The notes under the pieces were generated by a model. The model ran no database searches and was not told where the DNA came from. It saw only the letters and a list, made by a program, of their open reading frames with translations. From assembly GCA_013298025.1 (NCBI GenBank), contig JAAFJE010000002.1, positions 248,001 through 312,000 of the forward strand: DNA of 64,000 bases, given 5' to 3'. The stretch comes from Cytophagales bacterium (GTDB lineage Bacteria; Bacteroidota; Bacteroidia; Cytophagales; Spirosomataceae). The stretch's first letter is position 1. Every line of letters begins with the position of its first letter. Below are positions 1 to 8,750 of this stretch, one piece after another. Made by a program: the position numbers and the translations under genes.

Positions 1-198
1 TTTATTGGGAATCGTTTTTGTTGCTACAAACATTTTGCCCCGATGGGGCTGGACTTTGCCGCTCCGTATTTCTACTGCGAGGGTTTGCAACTATTTGTTG
101 GTGCAAGTGATGCTACGCTTAATACTCGCACTAGCAGTGCAGTCAAAGACTGCATTTATTTGTGGGTCTAAGTGAAAAAACACTTAGACCAGCGAGGG
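1..198 (-). repeat. Array spacer repeat, copy A
   Basis: Leftmost copy of the hairpin-rich spacer family. Bases about 139-198 carry the standard end: a 7-bp stem around the tgcagtc/gactgca pair and a terminal 10-bp stem (ggtctaagtg and cacttagacc) with a six-A loop, followed by agcgaggg. Bases about 76-125 match copy C (4657-4853). The strand follows the orientation of the cassette genes. The element may continue left of the window. Confidence 0.8.
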
Positions 199-231
199 CT
201 TATAAAAAGTTTCTTAATAGCTACCAGTATT

Positions 232-1413
232 TTACTCTTTTAATAATTTTAAGGGTTTTAAATATTCCCATAACGAGTCTAAACTACACACTTGCCAATG
301 AACGTTGGGTTTATAACTTTTAGCAGATGGTGTTACAATAAAATTATGCTCTGTACTCAAATCCTGAATAGCTTCTGTATTGCCTTTACTGGACGATGGA
401 TTATTCGATAGTTTAATCTCAAACGAAGCAATCATCTGATTCCCTCGCAAAAGGCATAAATCTATCTCTGCCCCATTTTGAGTACGATAGTAATAAGGTT
501 GGATATTACCAGATAAACGTCCAATGATTTGCTCTATTACATAACCTTCCCACGAATGCCCTGCTACTATATTTGAAATGAGCGAATCGTAGTCTGTTAG
601 ATTAACTAAATAATGTAGCATTCCCGCATCTCTGAAATATAATTTTGGACTTTTCACTAATCTTTTCCCTACATTAACAAAGTATGGAGCAAGCCTTCTA
701 ATAACAAATGAATGTTCTAAATAGTCAATATAACTTTGTAACGTATTGCCAGATACGCCCATTGAATTACCCAGATGAGCATAATTCAAAGTAGAGCCTT
801 GTACAGTAGAGAGCATTCTTAATAATTTTTGTAGAACAATTGGGGAAGCTTTTAAGCCCAACAACCTTAAATCGCTTTCAATATATGTTTTCATAAAAGC
901 CTCATGCCAGTCGAACCATAAAGTATTATCTGGTGCTAATAATGCTTTGGGAAAACCACCTCTAAACCAATGCGTTTCTAAATCAATAGATGAAGCTTGC
1001 GCCTCGTCTCTCCTAATTGGTGTCAGTTCTCGATAAACAATACGTCCTGCCAAGGTTTCAGAGCTTTGAGCAAGCAGTGCAGGAGAAGCAGAACCCAATA
1101 AAATAAACCTGCCACCCACAGGATTTTGGTCTATTAATGACCTGAGTAAGGGAAATAACGACAACATTCTTTGAACCTCATCTATCACCACAATTTTATC
1201 TGAATGCTGTTCTAAAAACCATTGAGGGTCGTTTTCCAGAAGCGTATAGTCGTTCAGGTTTTCCAAGTCTAAATACAAGATAGGCTTCGTGAAAGTTTCG
1301 GAAAGAGATTTCACTAAAGTAGTTTTGCCCACTTGTCTTGGCCCAACCAACCCTAATGCTGGAAAATAAGATAGCAGTCTGGGTAATTCAGAAATCAAGG
1401 CTCTTTGTATCAT
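232..1413 (-). CDS. AAA_14 / DUF4143 family ATPase
   Basis: Predicted cytoplasmic ATPase of the AAA_14 plus DUF4143 family, 393 residues from the start chosen here. Walker A is GPRQVGKTT (about residues 24-32) and Walker B is IVVIDEVQR (about 74-82). The C-terminal half has the DUF4143 pattern, including an EIDLC...FEIKLS stretch resembling a PDDEXK-like nuclease core. An upstream ATG would add 20 residues, but they have no family match and would read through an 11-bp inverted repeat, so the ATG at 1413 is preferred. These ATPases are common in bacterial accessory DNA and their role is unclear. The gene lies between two spacer copies (A and B) and so sits in the array as another passenger. 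Confidence 0.85.
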   Translation of the reverse strand: MIQRALISELPRLLSYFPALGLVGPRQVGKTTLVKSLSETFTKPILYLDLENLNDYTLLENDPQWFLEQHSDKIVVIDEVQRMLSLFPLLRSLIDQNPVGGRFILLGSASPALLAQSSETLAGRIVYRELTPIRRDEAQASSIDLETHWFRGGFPKALLAPDNTLWFDWHEAFMKTYIESDLRLLGLKASPIVLQKLLRMLSTVQGSTLNYAHLGNSMGVSGNTLQSYIDYLEHSFVIRRLAPYFVNVGKRLVKSPKLYFRDAGMLHYLVNLTDYDSLISNIVAGHSWEGYVIEQIIGRLSGNIQPYYYRTQNGAEIDLCLLRGNQMIASFEIKLSNNPSSSKGNTEAIQDLSTEHNFIVTPSAKSYKPNVHWQVCSLDSLWEYLKPLKLLKE

Positions 1414-1457
1414 TATCCAAGTAAATATTAAATTATATTTCAAATATACTTGGATAA
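1414..1457. promoter_or_regulatory. 11-bp inverted repeat abutting the ATPase start
   Basis: ttatccaagta (1414-1424) and tacttggataa (1447-1457) form a perfect inverted repeat whose inner edge touches the start codon chosen for the ATPase gene. It could be an operator or an RNA hairpin in the leader; no bound protein is known. Confidence 0.4.
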
Positions 1458-1560
1458 ATAAAAGATTTTTCAAAAATATTATGTTTTTTTCAATGGCAGA
1501 ATAGATTTAGCTTTATAAAAATATTCCACTGTTTTTCCAAGTAGGTCGTTGGTTAAACGA

Positions 1561-1682
1561 CCAGACGCAAGCCCTAGCTGTACCGCTTATTTATACGGCG
1601 AAGTAAAGCTTTGTATTTGAGTGCAGCCAAAGACTGCATTTATTTGTTGGTCTAAGTGGAAAAACACTTAGACCAGCGGGGG
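1561..1682 (-). repeat. Array spacer repeat, copy B
   Basis: Contains the alternative left module (cagacgcaagccctagctg, then a stretch around taccgctt and tacggcg) shared with copies C and H. It is followed by the 7-bp stem and the terminal 10-bp hairpin (ggtctaagtg/cacttagacc), here with one loop change. Confidence 0.8.
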
Positions 1683-1700
1683 TGACAAAAAATATAATAA

Positions 1701-1748
1701 ACACCCCCCTAGATAAGAATCCGATCAGATCTTTATCTAGGGGGGTGT
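1701..1748 (-). terminator. 16-bp perfect stem, terminator of the RHS N-terminal gene
   Basis: acacccccctagataa (1701-1716) pairs perfectly with 1733-1748 around a 16-nt loop. On the minus strand the stem is followed by a T-rich run (complement of aaaaaatataataa at 1687-1700), as expected for intrinsic termination downstream of the gene ending at 1860. Confidence 0.65.
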
Positions 1749-1859
1749 ATGAAAATCAAAATAAAGGTCTTATTCAACAGATTTACTTAAAACCTAACGT
1801 CCAAATTAGACCATGCCTTTTTATATGCAGAAATCAAAGGCAATAGACAATTATGTATC

Positions 1860-4487
1860 TCAATAATTTTTAGATACGTGAGTAGATGGATAAGTAAATC
1901 CAGTTTCGGAAAAGTATTTTTTGAATAAATATGCTGTTGGTCGCTTTTCAGTCAAATTATGGTAATATTTACCAACTTTCACATTAATGTATTTTCGATA
2001 AGAAGCAGAAGATAATAAGTCATTTTGTATGAACTCTTCGTTCACTAGTTGATTATTTGCATCATATACTTCAATCTTTTCGACCCCCCCACGACGCCAA
2101 TCAAGAGAAACATTCCAATAAGGAAAGCTTTTATCTGCAATATCAGGATATTCTATAGGAGAAACATAGTCATATATTGTTTTTCCATTATATTTTTTTA
2201 TAGAATTTTCAAGAGTTGATTCTGTAATAGTTACTGTGTTATAACCAACATAATGTCCTGCTGTAGTAGTTAATGGTATTTGACTTGATGAATTTACAAA
2301 GTAAGCTAAATAAAAAGCATAACTTTTAACTAGAGAAGCACTTTCTAGTTCTACTGTATAAATAACAGGAGTAAAATATCTACCTTCAACTACGAGGCTA
2401 CCACTTGAAACATTAGAATTATTTTTAGTCACATATTGGTACTCTTTAACTAAACACTGTGAATTAATATCTATACATGATTTTACTTCTTTTATTCTTA
2501 GTCCTCCTCCTTCAAAATTGTTCTTTGCTATATTTGTTGTATCAATTAAAATTCCTTGTACAATAACTTTTGCAAAACTAGTATTTGTTCCTGACACTTC
2601 TCTACAAAGAGACGCATTAGCACTGTAAGTCCCCGCAGGCAGCATAACATAACTCGTTCCTCCATCTGTTTTACTTGCTCCATTGATACAGCTTAATGTA
2701 TGATCTGTGTATATTTGTCCTGTTGTTTCATTCATAACAAACACTTCTCCATCAATAATATCTTGATTAGGTGAATTAAGCTTGATATTCCAATCTATCT
2801 TCACACAAGTTGTAGCTTGCTTTAATGTAAAAATTGTTTTTACAACACCAGGACATAATTCTCCTGTAGCAAACGATTTCGTAGAACTACTCACTGTTTG
2901 ATAATTTCCTGAACAAGGATTGAGAGCTTGACTTGTAGCAGCACCGTAATAAGAATTCATCTCATACACAAACTCTGAATAGCCTTTTGTCGGATAAACA
3001 ATTTTTTTCAATTGCCCTATGAGAGATGATTGAAAATCAGGATTTCTATTTGACGCGGGGAAAAAATAGGTGTTAATCCCCGAAATGCTTTGGGTTTGAA
3101 AATTAGGAATTAATGTTTGAGAAGTATTGGCGTTATAAAAACCCCAGTGGTCTTCTCTATCTATCACATTACTTCCTTCAAATGGTAATGTTGGAATATC
3201 ACTTTCTGCATAATATTCAAAAACATGAGGCTCACTAGCAATGCCTGTTGAACTATATTCTTGAACAGAACGAAGAAGTAATCGTTTAGCGTCAGGTACG
3301 TATTGAAACGCAAATTTTTTAACGACTTGATTCAACCCATCTCGTAAAACTATTTCTTTTAATGCTTTAGGTTTTTGAGAAGCAGTTGTTAAAATCCAAT
3401 CAGTTCTTTCAGTTGATTCTTCAATAAATTCAATACGTCCCCCTTTTCCTTGATTAATTATTATCTCTTTTAATACAGTTTCATTCATCGTACTCCTAAT
3501 ATAACTCGTATGAACCGACATATCGACATTGATTTCAGGGTAAAGCATGGGACTTTCAAATAAATATTGATATTCGCTCTTCACATGAGGTAAATCAACA
3601 GTTCTTTGAATGTAGTTAAATTCTATAAGATTTCCTAGCGTCGTTTCTATTTTACTTAAAAACCAGCTACTTACGATGTTTTTCCCAAAAGTATATTCGT
3701 CATCGTTTATAAGAGAGCCTTCTTTTTTATCAAAGGTATATTTATTCCCTTTAGAGTCTTTTACTACAAACTTCTCAATAAGTCCTTGCTGATTTTGAAG
3801 ATTAAATAACTGCCCTGTAATATTCGGATTAAATGTTGCAACAATTGACAAGGGCTGTTTGGGTATGATTATAGGAGTTTTATTGGTATTATTTACTTGT
3901 GTTTCATCAAAGAAAAACTTTCCGCTTTGACCCATAAAACTAAAATTAAATAAATCTGGCTCTCCATCATAGATATTATCTCCTATGCCAATTTTAAAAT
4001 TATCCTCTGTAATATTTTGATAAGGACTTGTAGGAAGATACACATTATCATTCAATGACTTAATGATACTACCAGTGGCTAACAAGCCATTAAAACCATA
4101 TTTTTGCTCATCAGGAATTCCTTTAACTTGACGAGATATAACTCCTGTGCTATTAATTGTCCAACCCATTCCTACAGATGAAGGCGTTTCTTGAACCTTT
4201 AAACCAGCACTAGAATAGCTGATACTGATAGGAAATGAAAAATCTGGAAGTTTAATATTCAATAAATTAATGGAAGGACTTATTTGACCTGTATATGCGG
4301 AAACATTTACATCTCCATATTTTCCTAATGCAGCAGCTGTTGGAGACAACGGTATAAGCGAAGGCTCATGTCCTTGAGCATATACTTTAGACGCATTTAC
4401 CAGAACAAATAGGCTCAATGATATTCTTTTTATTATAGTAAAACTTTTATCAAAGTTGTTACTTGTCCACAAAACTATTCTTTTCAT
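1860..4487 (-). CDS. Free-standing N-terminal half of a Bacteroidota RHS/YD-repeat secreted protein
   Basis: 875 residues with an N-terminal signal peptide ending near VYAQG. The following segment (PLSPTAAALGKYGDVNVS, then LPDFSFPISISYSSAGLKV and SVGMGWTIN) is the conserved beginning of large RHS/wall-associated proteins of Bacteroidota. In complete members this part is followed by YD repeats, an RHS core and a variable toxin tip. Here the frame stops after a segment ending HVSKNY, with no YD repeats or RHS core. The protein is therefore either a split N-terminal subunit or the 5' part of a broken gene; the terminator directly downstream argues that the stop is established. RHS-core fragments lie upstream in the same array but are separated by spacers. 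Function beyond the family resemblance is inference. Confidence 0.7.
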   Translation of the reverse strand: MKRIVLWTSNNFDKSFTIIKRISLSLFVLVNASKVYAQGHEPSLIPLSPTAAALGKYGDVNVSAYTGQISPSINLLNIKLPDFSFPISISYSSAGLKVQETPSSVGMGWTINSTGVISRQVKGIPDEQKYGFNGLLATGSIIKSLNDNVYLPTSPYQNITEDNFKIGIGDNIYDGEPDLFNFSFMGQSGKFFFDETQVNNTNKTPIIIPKQPLSIVATFNPNITGQLFNLQNQQGLIEKFVVKDSKGNKYTFDKKEGSLINDDEYTFGKNIVSSWFLSKIETTLGNLIEFNYIQRTVDLPHVKSEYQYLFESPMLYPEINVDMSVHTSYIRSTMNETVLKEIIINQGKGGRIEFIEESTERTDWILTTASQKPKALKEIVLRDGLNQVVKKFAFQYVPDAKRLLLRSVQEYSSTGIASEPHVFEYYAESDIPTLPFEGSNVIDREDHWGFYNANTSQTLIPNFQTQSISGINTYFFPASNRNPDFQSSLIGQLKKIVYPTKGYSEFVYEMNSYYGAATSQALNPCSGNYQTVSSSTKSFATGELCPGVVKTIFTLKQATTCVKIDWNIKLNSPNQDIIDGEVFVMNETTGQIYTDHTLSCINGASKTDGGTSYVMLPAGTYSANASLCREVSGTNTSFAKVIVQGILIDTTNIAKNNFEGGGLRIKEVKSCIDINSQCLVKEYQYVTKNNSNVSSGSLVVEGRYFTPVIYTVELESASLVKSYAFYLAYFVNSSSQIPLTTTAGHYVGYNTVTITESTLENSIKKYNGKTIYDYVSPIEYPDIADKSFPYWNVSLDWRRGGVEKIEVYDANNQLVNEEFIQNDLLSSASYRKYINVKVGKYYHNLTEKRPTAYLFKKYFSETGFTYPSTHVSKNY

Positions 4488-4656
4488 TTGTTATACGTGT
4501 TTAAACTGTTTTAATGACTCCTAACCAAGGGCTATGCCCTTTACTTTGTTTGTGTATGTGCTTACGCACGATGCCGATGGCTTGCCCTTGTTTGTATGAT
4601 GGCAAGCAAGAGCGAAAATTTTTACTTAATTATAGCAACCCAATACTGCATTTGAC

Positions 4657-4853
4657 TCTCCCTTGAAGTGAGCAACTGCGAGGGTTTGTACCTGTTTGTT
4701 GATGCAAGTGACGCTACGCATCACCAACGCCCAGACGCAAGCCCTAGCTGTACCGCTTGTTTATACGGCGAAGTAAAGCTTTGTATTTGATTGCAGCCAA
4801 ATACTGCATTTATTTGTGGGTCTAAGTGAAAAAACACTTAGACCAGCGAGGGT
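4657..4853 (-). repeat. Array spacer repeat, copy C
   Basis: Fills most of the gap 4488-4857. It contains the gcgagggtttg...tgatgctacgc-like segment of copy A, the cagacgcaagccctagctg module of copy B, and the terminal 10-bp hairpin. It ends only a few bases before the stop of the neighbouring immunity candidate. Bases 4525-4656 hold further GC-richer, imperfectly repeated sequence with no gene. Confidence 0.8.
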
Positions 4854-4857
4854 TTGG

Positions 4858-5790
4858 TTAATTTGGTACATCCAACAGATAACAATAAAGTTTCTTATTG
4901 AATACATACACAAGATGTAATTTTCCCTTGATGTCAATCATTCTAAAGGTTGGGTCTCCTTCTATAAAGCGTAATGGATTAGTCTTGAGATTGTGGAAGT
5001 AATCCTTTAGTGGGATGGTCATTACATTTTCAAGGTGTTCATTTTGAGCTTTTCTTTTTTTAATGCTCAGTTTAGTAAAGTCATAGTCAATACAATATAC
5101 GTACTTCTCGTTTGAAAAAGCTAAATAGCTTTCATTCTCATCATGTAAATAAAATGATTTTACCAGCGTATTAGTTAACGTATCATAACGATACTCTGTG
5201 AGGCCTTCTGGTGAGTCCGTTACCATAGATAATACGTTTTTTGAACTACGAAAAGAATTACCATAATACCCAATAGCATCTTTTTTACTATAAAGGCGTT
5301 TACTTTTATCATAAACAATTAGCTCAATAAAACTTCTACTAGAATCGACCCTTATAGGTGTGAGAATAGGAAGTACAACTAAAGGATATTTCCCATTTAG
5401 TAAAACAACGTGTCGAATAGTAACATTAAATTTTAAAGAACTCGTCAATTTGTTTTTATCCATGAAATAAACCTTTCTTAAGTCAGAAATGATACTCTCA
5501 TTGGTATTTTTAAACAAAATTTTAAAAGGTTCATAATTTTCCCCTTTTATTGCAAACGTATTGTCAATACTTTCTTTTTTTGTTGAATAGTTATACACCG
5601 CCCATTGTGCGTCATAGTTAAATGCCATTAGTTTGTCCTCAAAAATATTAAATTGGTAAGGACTGTATAAAGTTTTAAAATATTTGGAGGAAGCCAAATC
5701 CAACACAAATAATGGCTGCTTTTTTTGTGCCAGCAAAGGTGTTGTACTACCTAAAATCGCTAATACCAAACCAAAAAAGATTTTTTTCAT
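4858..5790 (-). CDS. Secreted candidate immunity protein for the NlpC/P60-like toxin
   Basis: 310 residues with a clear signal peptide (MKKIFFGLVLAILGSTTPLLAQ). I recognise no family. The mature part is rich in beta-strand-like alternation and aromatic residues, and a beta-propeller-like fold is possible. It begins 29 bp after the stop of the RHS-core/NlpC-P60 toxin module, on the same strand. A toxin that acts on peptidoglycan would need an exported antidote, so the signal peptide and position support a role as cognate immunity protein. That role is inference. Spacer copy C follows immediately after the stop codon. Confidence 0.6.
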   Translation of the reverse strand: MKKIFFGLVLAILGSTTPLLAQKKQPLFVLDLASSKYFKTLYSPYQFNIFEDKLMAFNYDAQWAVYNYSTKKESIDNTFAIKGENYEPFKILFKNTNESIISDLRKVYFMDKNKLTSSLKFNVTIRHVVLLNGKYPLVVLPILTPIRVDSSRSFIELIVYDKSKRLYSKKDAIGYYGNSFRSSKNVLSMVTDSPEGLTEYRYDTLTNTLVKSFYLHDENESYLAFSNEKYVYCIDYDFTKLSIKKRKAQNEHLENVMTIPLKDYFHNLKTNPLRFIEGDPTFRMIDIKGKLHLVYVFNKKLYCYLLDVPN

Positions 5791-5819
5791 AACACTTATA
5801 ATTGATTATAATATTCTAA

Positions 5820-6887
5820 CTATTTTAATCTACCACCACCAACAAATGGCTGACCCCAATAAGCTAGTTCTCCTCTTTTACCACTTTTACCATTACTTGT
5901 ATTCATATTTGCTAGATAAATAGCCTCTCCCCCGCCATTCTTCCCTGCACTCATTACTCTCGGAGGTTTTTTTTGGGTTAGTATTCCTACATGACGTAAC
6001 CCCTTTCCTCTATTAAAGAATACAAGATCTCCAATTTCTAAATCTTCAATATCATCCACAAAAACCCCATGATCACGAACAAATTGTTCTTGCGCTTTAG
6101 CATCTCCCCTTGGAAAACCAATGTTAGGCAGAAGTTTTTTCACAACTTCGGAAACAAAAAGCGAACAATCGACAAATGTTTTGTTACCTTCATTAATAGG
6201 GGTCTTATACTTTCTTGTATCAATGCGTTCAATGTAAATAGCATAGTCTGCCATTGACTGACCAAAAGAGCCATATACTGTTGGTTCTGAGCTACTAACT
6301 GGTGTAAATGATCCATCAGCATGTCCTAAGCCAAACTGACCTTCAGCGTTAGTATGATATACCTCTTCACCTATATAGGTGTAATCTTTTCCAAGAATTC
6401 TCTCAGCATCAGCTTGACTATGAACGTCGGGATGATATTTAACACCGTTAGGTCCATGACTCCAGCCTGTTAAATAGTTTGCTACATTGTCGGATTTTAT
6501 ATCTTTCTCACTCCAAGGTATAATCGAAACAGGAGCGAGACCTAAAATGTCTTGATATCTTATAGGGTTATCATAGGCATAATTATATGGAGACCACTTT
6601 CTCATGTTCTCTACCAACGGGTCAATCGCCATCCATCTTCCCAACTCAGGGTAGTACATTCTAGCCCCATAGTCTAGCCAGTTGGTGCCGTCTTGTAGCT
6701 CTTTGCCGTTATAAAGATACTTGTTTTTGCTTACATTGCTGCTAATGGCTACGCCAAAAGCGGTGTAATCGTTGGTTTGTACTTGGGTGGCGTTGGCATC
6801 GTCGCCTACTACTACCCGTATATTGCCTAGGTGGTCGGCTAGGTTGTAGTAATAAAGGTACTTACCTGTGCTGGCACCTGCTACGCA
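5820..6887 (-). pseudogene. RHS-core fragment with NlpC/P60-like toxin domain, no start
   Basis: Open frame that begins directly after an in-frame TAA (6888-6890) at the edge of spacer D. The first part is the RHS-associated core: [30 protein letters not shown], then [10 protein letters not shown] at 6659. The 240-residue tail resembles NlpC/P60 cysteine peptidases: VDCSLFVSEVV holds the presumed nucleophile (C165 counting from the internal Met) and DLVFFNRGKGLRHVGIL holds the presumed histidine (H223). Such domains cleave peptidoglycan peptides. The internal ATG is inside the conserved core and unlikely to be a real start. I read this as a silent toxin tip that could be recombined onto a full-length RHS gene. 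The secreted immunity candidate follows 29 bp downstream. Confidence 0.75.
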
Positions 6888-7021
6888 TTACCAACGCCCC
6901 GACGCAAGCCCTAGCTGTACCACTTGTTTATGGTGTACTTCATACTTGGTGTGTTGCTGACGCATGAGTTGTTGGTGAAATAACACCAACAACGGAGAAA
7001 AATACTACGCCGAGCGGGGGC
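6883..7021 (-). repeat. Array spacer repeat, copy D (variant end)
   Basis: Shares the gacgcaagccctagctgtacc module with copies B, C and H. Its terminal hairpin has a different sequence: gttgttggtg (6968-6977) and caccaacaac (6984-6993) around a 6-nt A-rich loop. It keeps the 10-bp-stem, 6-nt-loop architecture of the standard end. It abuts the stop of the gene at 7023. Confidence 0.7.
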
Positions 7022-7022
7022 A

Positions 7023-7568
7023 TTACTCGTTACTAGCTCTGAAATTTATTGTAATTCTATCAGCACCAAAATCAAAATTTTCTACGGAAACAGATATATC
7101 AAGATATTTATCTGTTTCCGTCAAAAGTAAATATGTACTTTGCTGAAGATTTATTTTTCCTTTTTTTTGAATAATTTCTTTATTAATAGCATTCAATATT
7201 TCTTTATCTAACAAACAAATACTGGCTAAATTTATAATCTCTTTATTAATATACGATAGGAATTGTTGACTACCTCGTTGATTACCTAAAATATCTTTTT
7301 CTGCAAAAAGTGTCATAAATACTATTTCAGAGCCATATTCCTCATTATTAATCCAAGATCTAGCCTGAAAGACATATTTTTCTTTTAATATACCACTTCC
7401 TTTCTTTTTCGCTTTATTCCAGTTAAATGAAAGGACTCTGTTATCTTTTTTCATAAAATCAAGTTCTGTTATTTTTTCAGGAGAAAGCTGTCCATACATT
7501 TCTTGATTTATAAAAATTAATAAAAAACAATTAAATAATAACTTTCTGAATATTCTTAAAGTATGCAT
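7023..7568 (-). CDS. Secreted candidate immunity protein for the M15-like toxin
   Basis: 181 residues with an N-terminal hydrophobic signal (KLLFNCFLLIFINQEMYGQ). No family recognised. The mature part is charged and mixed alpha/beta in composition. The start codon at 7568 lies 2 bp after the stop of the RHS-core/M15-like toxin module (TAA at 7571-7573), which indicates translational coupling in the intact locus. An exported antidote fits a periplasmic peptidoglycan-targeting toxin. Immunity function is inferred from position. With the toxin interrupted by an IS, this gene is now an orphan, possibly expressed from within the IS or from upstream readthrough. Confidence 0.6.
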   Translation of the reverse strand: MHTLRIFRKLLFNCFLLIFINQEMYGQLSPEKITELDFMKKDNRVLSFNWNKAKKKGSGILKEKYVFQARSWINNEEYGSEIVFMTLFAEKDILGNQRGSQQFLSYINKEIINLASICLLDKEILNAINKEIIQKKGKINLQQSTYLLLTETDKYLDISVSVENFDFGADRITINFRASNE

Positions 7569-7822
7569 TGTTATGGTTTTTTGAGTAAAATTGCCGTTTG
7601 TCTATTTACAAAAGTAGCATCTGTTTTCATTGCTTGAGAAACAGGTAAAGTAATATTTGGTAAAATAGTTTCATTCACAGGTTGATTGTTTACTGGAATT
7701 TCTATGTGATAAGCATTCTCTCCCCTATTATTCCCAGGATATAAAAAATTGGAAACAGCTCCTTTTTCTTGATAGTCTTTTACAGTATTTACAAAATTAT
7801 TAGACTTGTTGCGAATTGATTA

Positions 7823-8335
7823 TCAATTATTTAGCAAATGAAAGTTCCACAATGCGGCACATACCCCAATCACTTGGTTAATAACTTTGGTAGATTTGAG
7901 TCGGTTTCGATGTTCAATGATCCGATAGCGTTTCATTCCACCGATGGAGTGTTCGACGTAAATTCGTTGAGAACTCAGGCCTTTGTTGTGTTCAAGCTCC
8001 TGTGTCGTAAGGTCATTTGGAGTACCTTTTTTTGCTTTTTTTTTCTTGATGGGAATCATCAATTTTTTACATGGATATAGGTCGGCAAAGCCCTGAAAGC
8101 CTAAATCCAATTTTACCGTTAATTCTTTGAACCAGTCAATCTTACAAGGAAACTCTTTTTGTAGCATTGAATAATCATGTTCTTTGCCCTTGTAGGTTTT
8201 GCTTATGTACAAGATTTTTCGGCTCTTGTTACTGATTATCAACTCTTTGTGAGTGTGTCGCTTTTTTTCCAGAGTAAAGTTCTTTCTGCTCTTGATAGCC
8301 TTTGGGACGCTGGGTTGAATGCTCAACGCCATCAA
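7823..8335 (-). CDS. IS5-type transposase, C-terminal frame
   Basis: C-terminal part of a DDE_Tnp_4-like transposase. It contains the second Asp region (VKLDLGFQGF) and the catalytic Glu region (IYVEHSIGGMKRYRI). It overlaps the N-terminal frame by about 100 bp and lies in the +1 frame relative to it. The overlap contains a run of seven A (8262-8268, as T on the plus strand). A single transposase would therefore need frameshifting or transcriptional slippage at the run, or the element carries an indel there. The apparent start codon here is probably not used on its own. Confidence 0.8.
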   Translation of the reverse strand: MMALSIQPSVPKAIKSRKNFTLEKKRHTHKELIISNKSRKILYISKTYKGKEHDYSMLQKEFPCKIDWFKELTVKLDLGFQGFADLYPCKKLMIPIKKKKAKKGTPNDLTTQELEHNKGLSSQRIYVEHSIGGMKRYRIIEHRNRLKSTKVINQVIGVCAALWNFHLLNN

Positions 8336-8750
8336 TGATTATTTCGGTTTCTGAACCTATTTTTTCCTTGAAGTCATCCAAATTCTCAAAGTTACGAGCA
8401 GGCATAAGATGCTGTCTTTCAAGGGTTAAGGACAAGATATTGACGTAGAGTTCAAAATTCCTTTGGGCATTTGAAGCATCACTCCCAATTAGAAAGCCTA
8501 AATTATCATAGCATAATCCATTTTTTAATTGGAATAAAACAAAAAACAGACAGTCAGCGTGTGATTTTAAAAGTAATTCTGTTTCTAATCTTTCCGCTTT
8601 GACCGATAGGGAAACGCCATGAAAAAATTCATAGGTCTCTCCAAAGTATTGGGATAATTGATGGAACTGTTTTTCACTCAAACCTGTGGAAGATTTCCAT
8701 TGACGCTCATGGCGAATATTTTGATAGTTTAGCATCTTTTTTTGAAGCAA
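8229..8750 (-). CDS. IS5-type transposase, N-terminal frame
   Basis: N-terminal helix-turn-helix region (typical of DDE_Tnp_4 proteins) and the first catalytic Asp region (EIIIDGVEHSTQRP). It ends shortly after the A7 run, at 8229, in a frame different from the C-terminal half. The catalytic triad is thus divided between the two frames. IS5-family members often carry the transposase on two overlapping frames, so this may be normal programmed expression rather than decay. Confidence 0.8.
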   Translation of the reverse strand: MLQKKMLNYQNIRHERQWKSSTGLSEKQFHQLSQYFGETYEFFHGVSLSVKAERLETELLLKSHADCLFFVLFQLKNGLCYDNLGFLIGSDASNAQRNFELYVNILSLTLERQHLMPARNFENLDDFKEKIGSETEIIIDGVEHSTQRPKGYQEQKELYSGKKATHSQRVDNQ

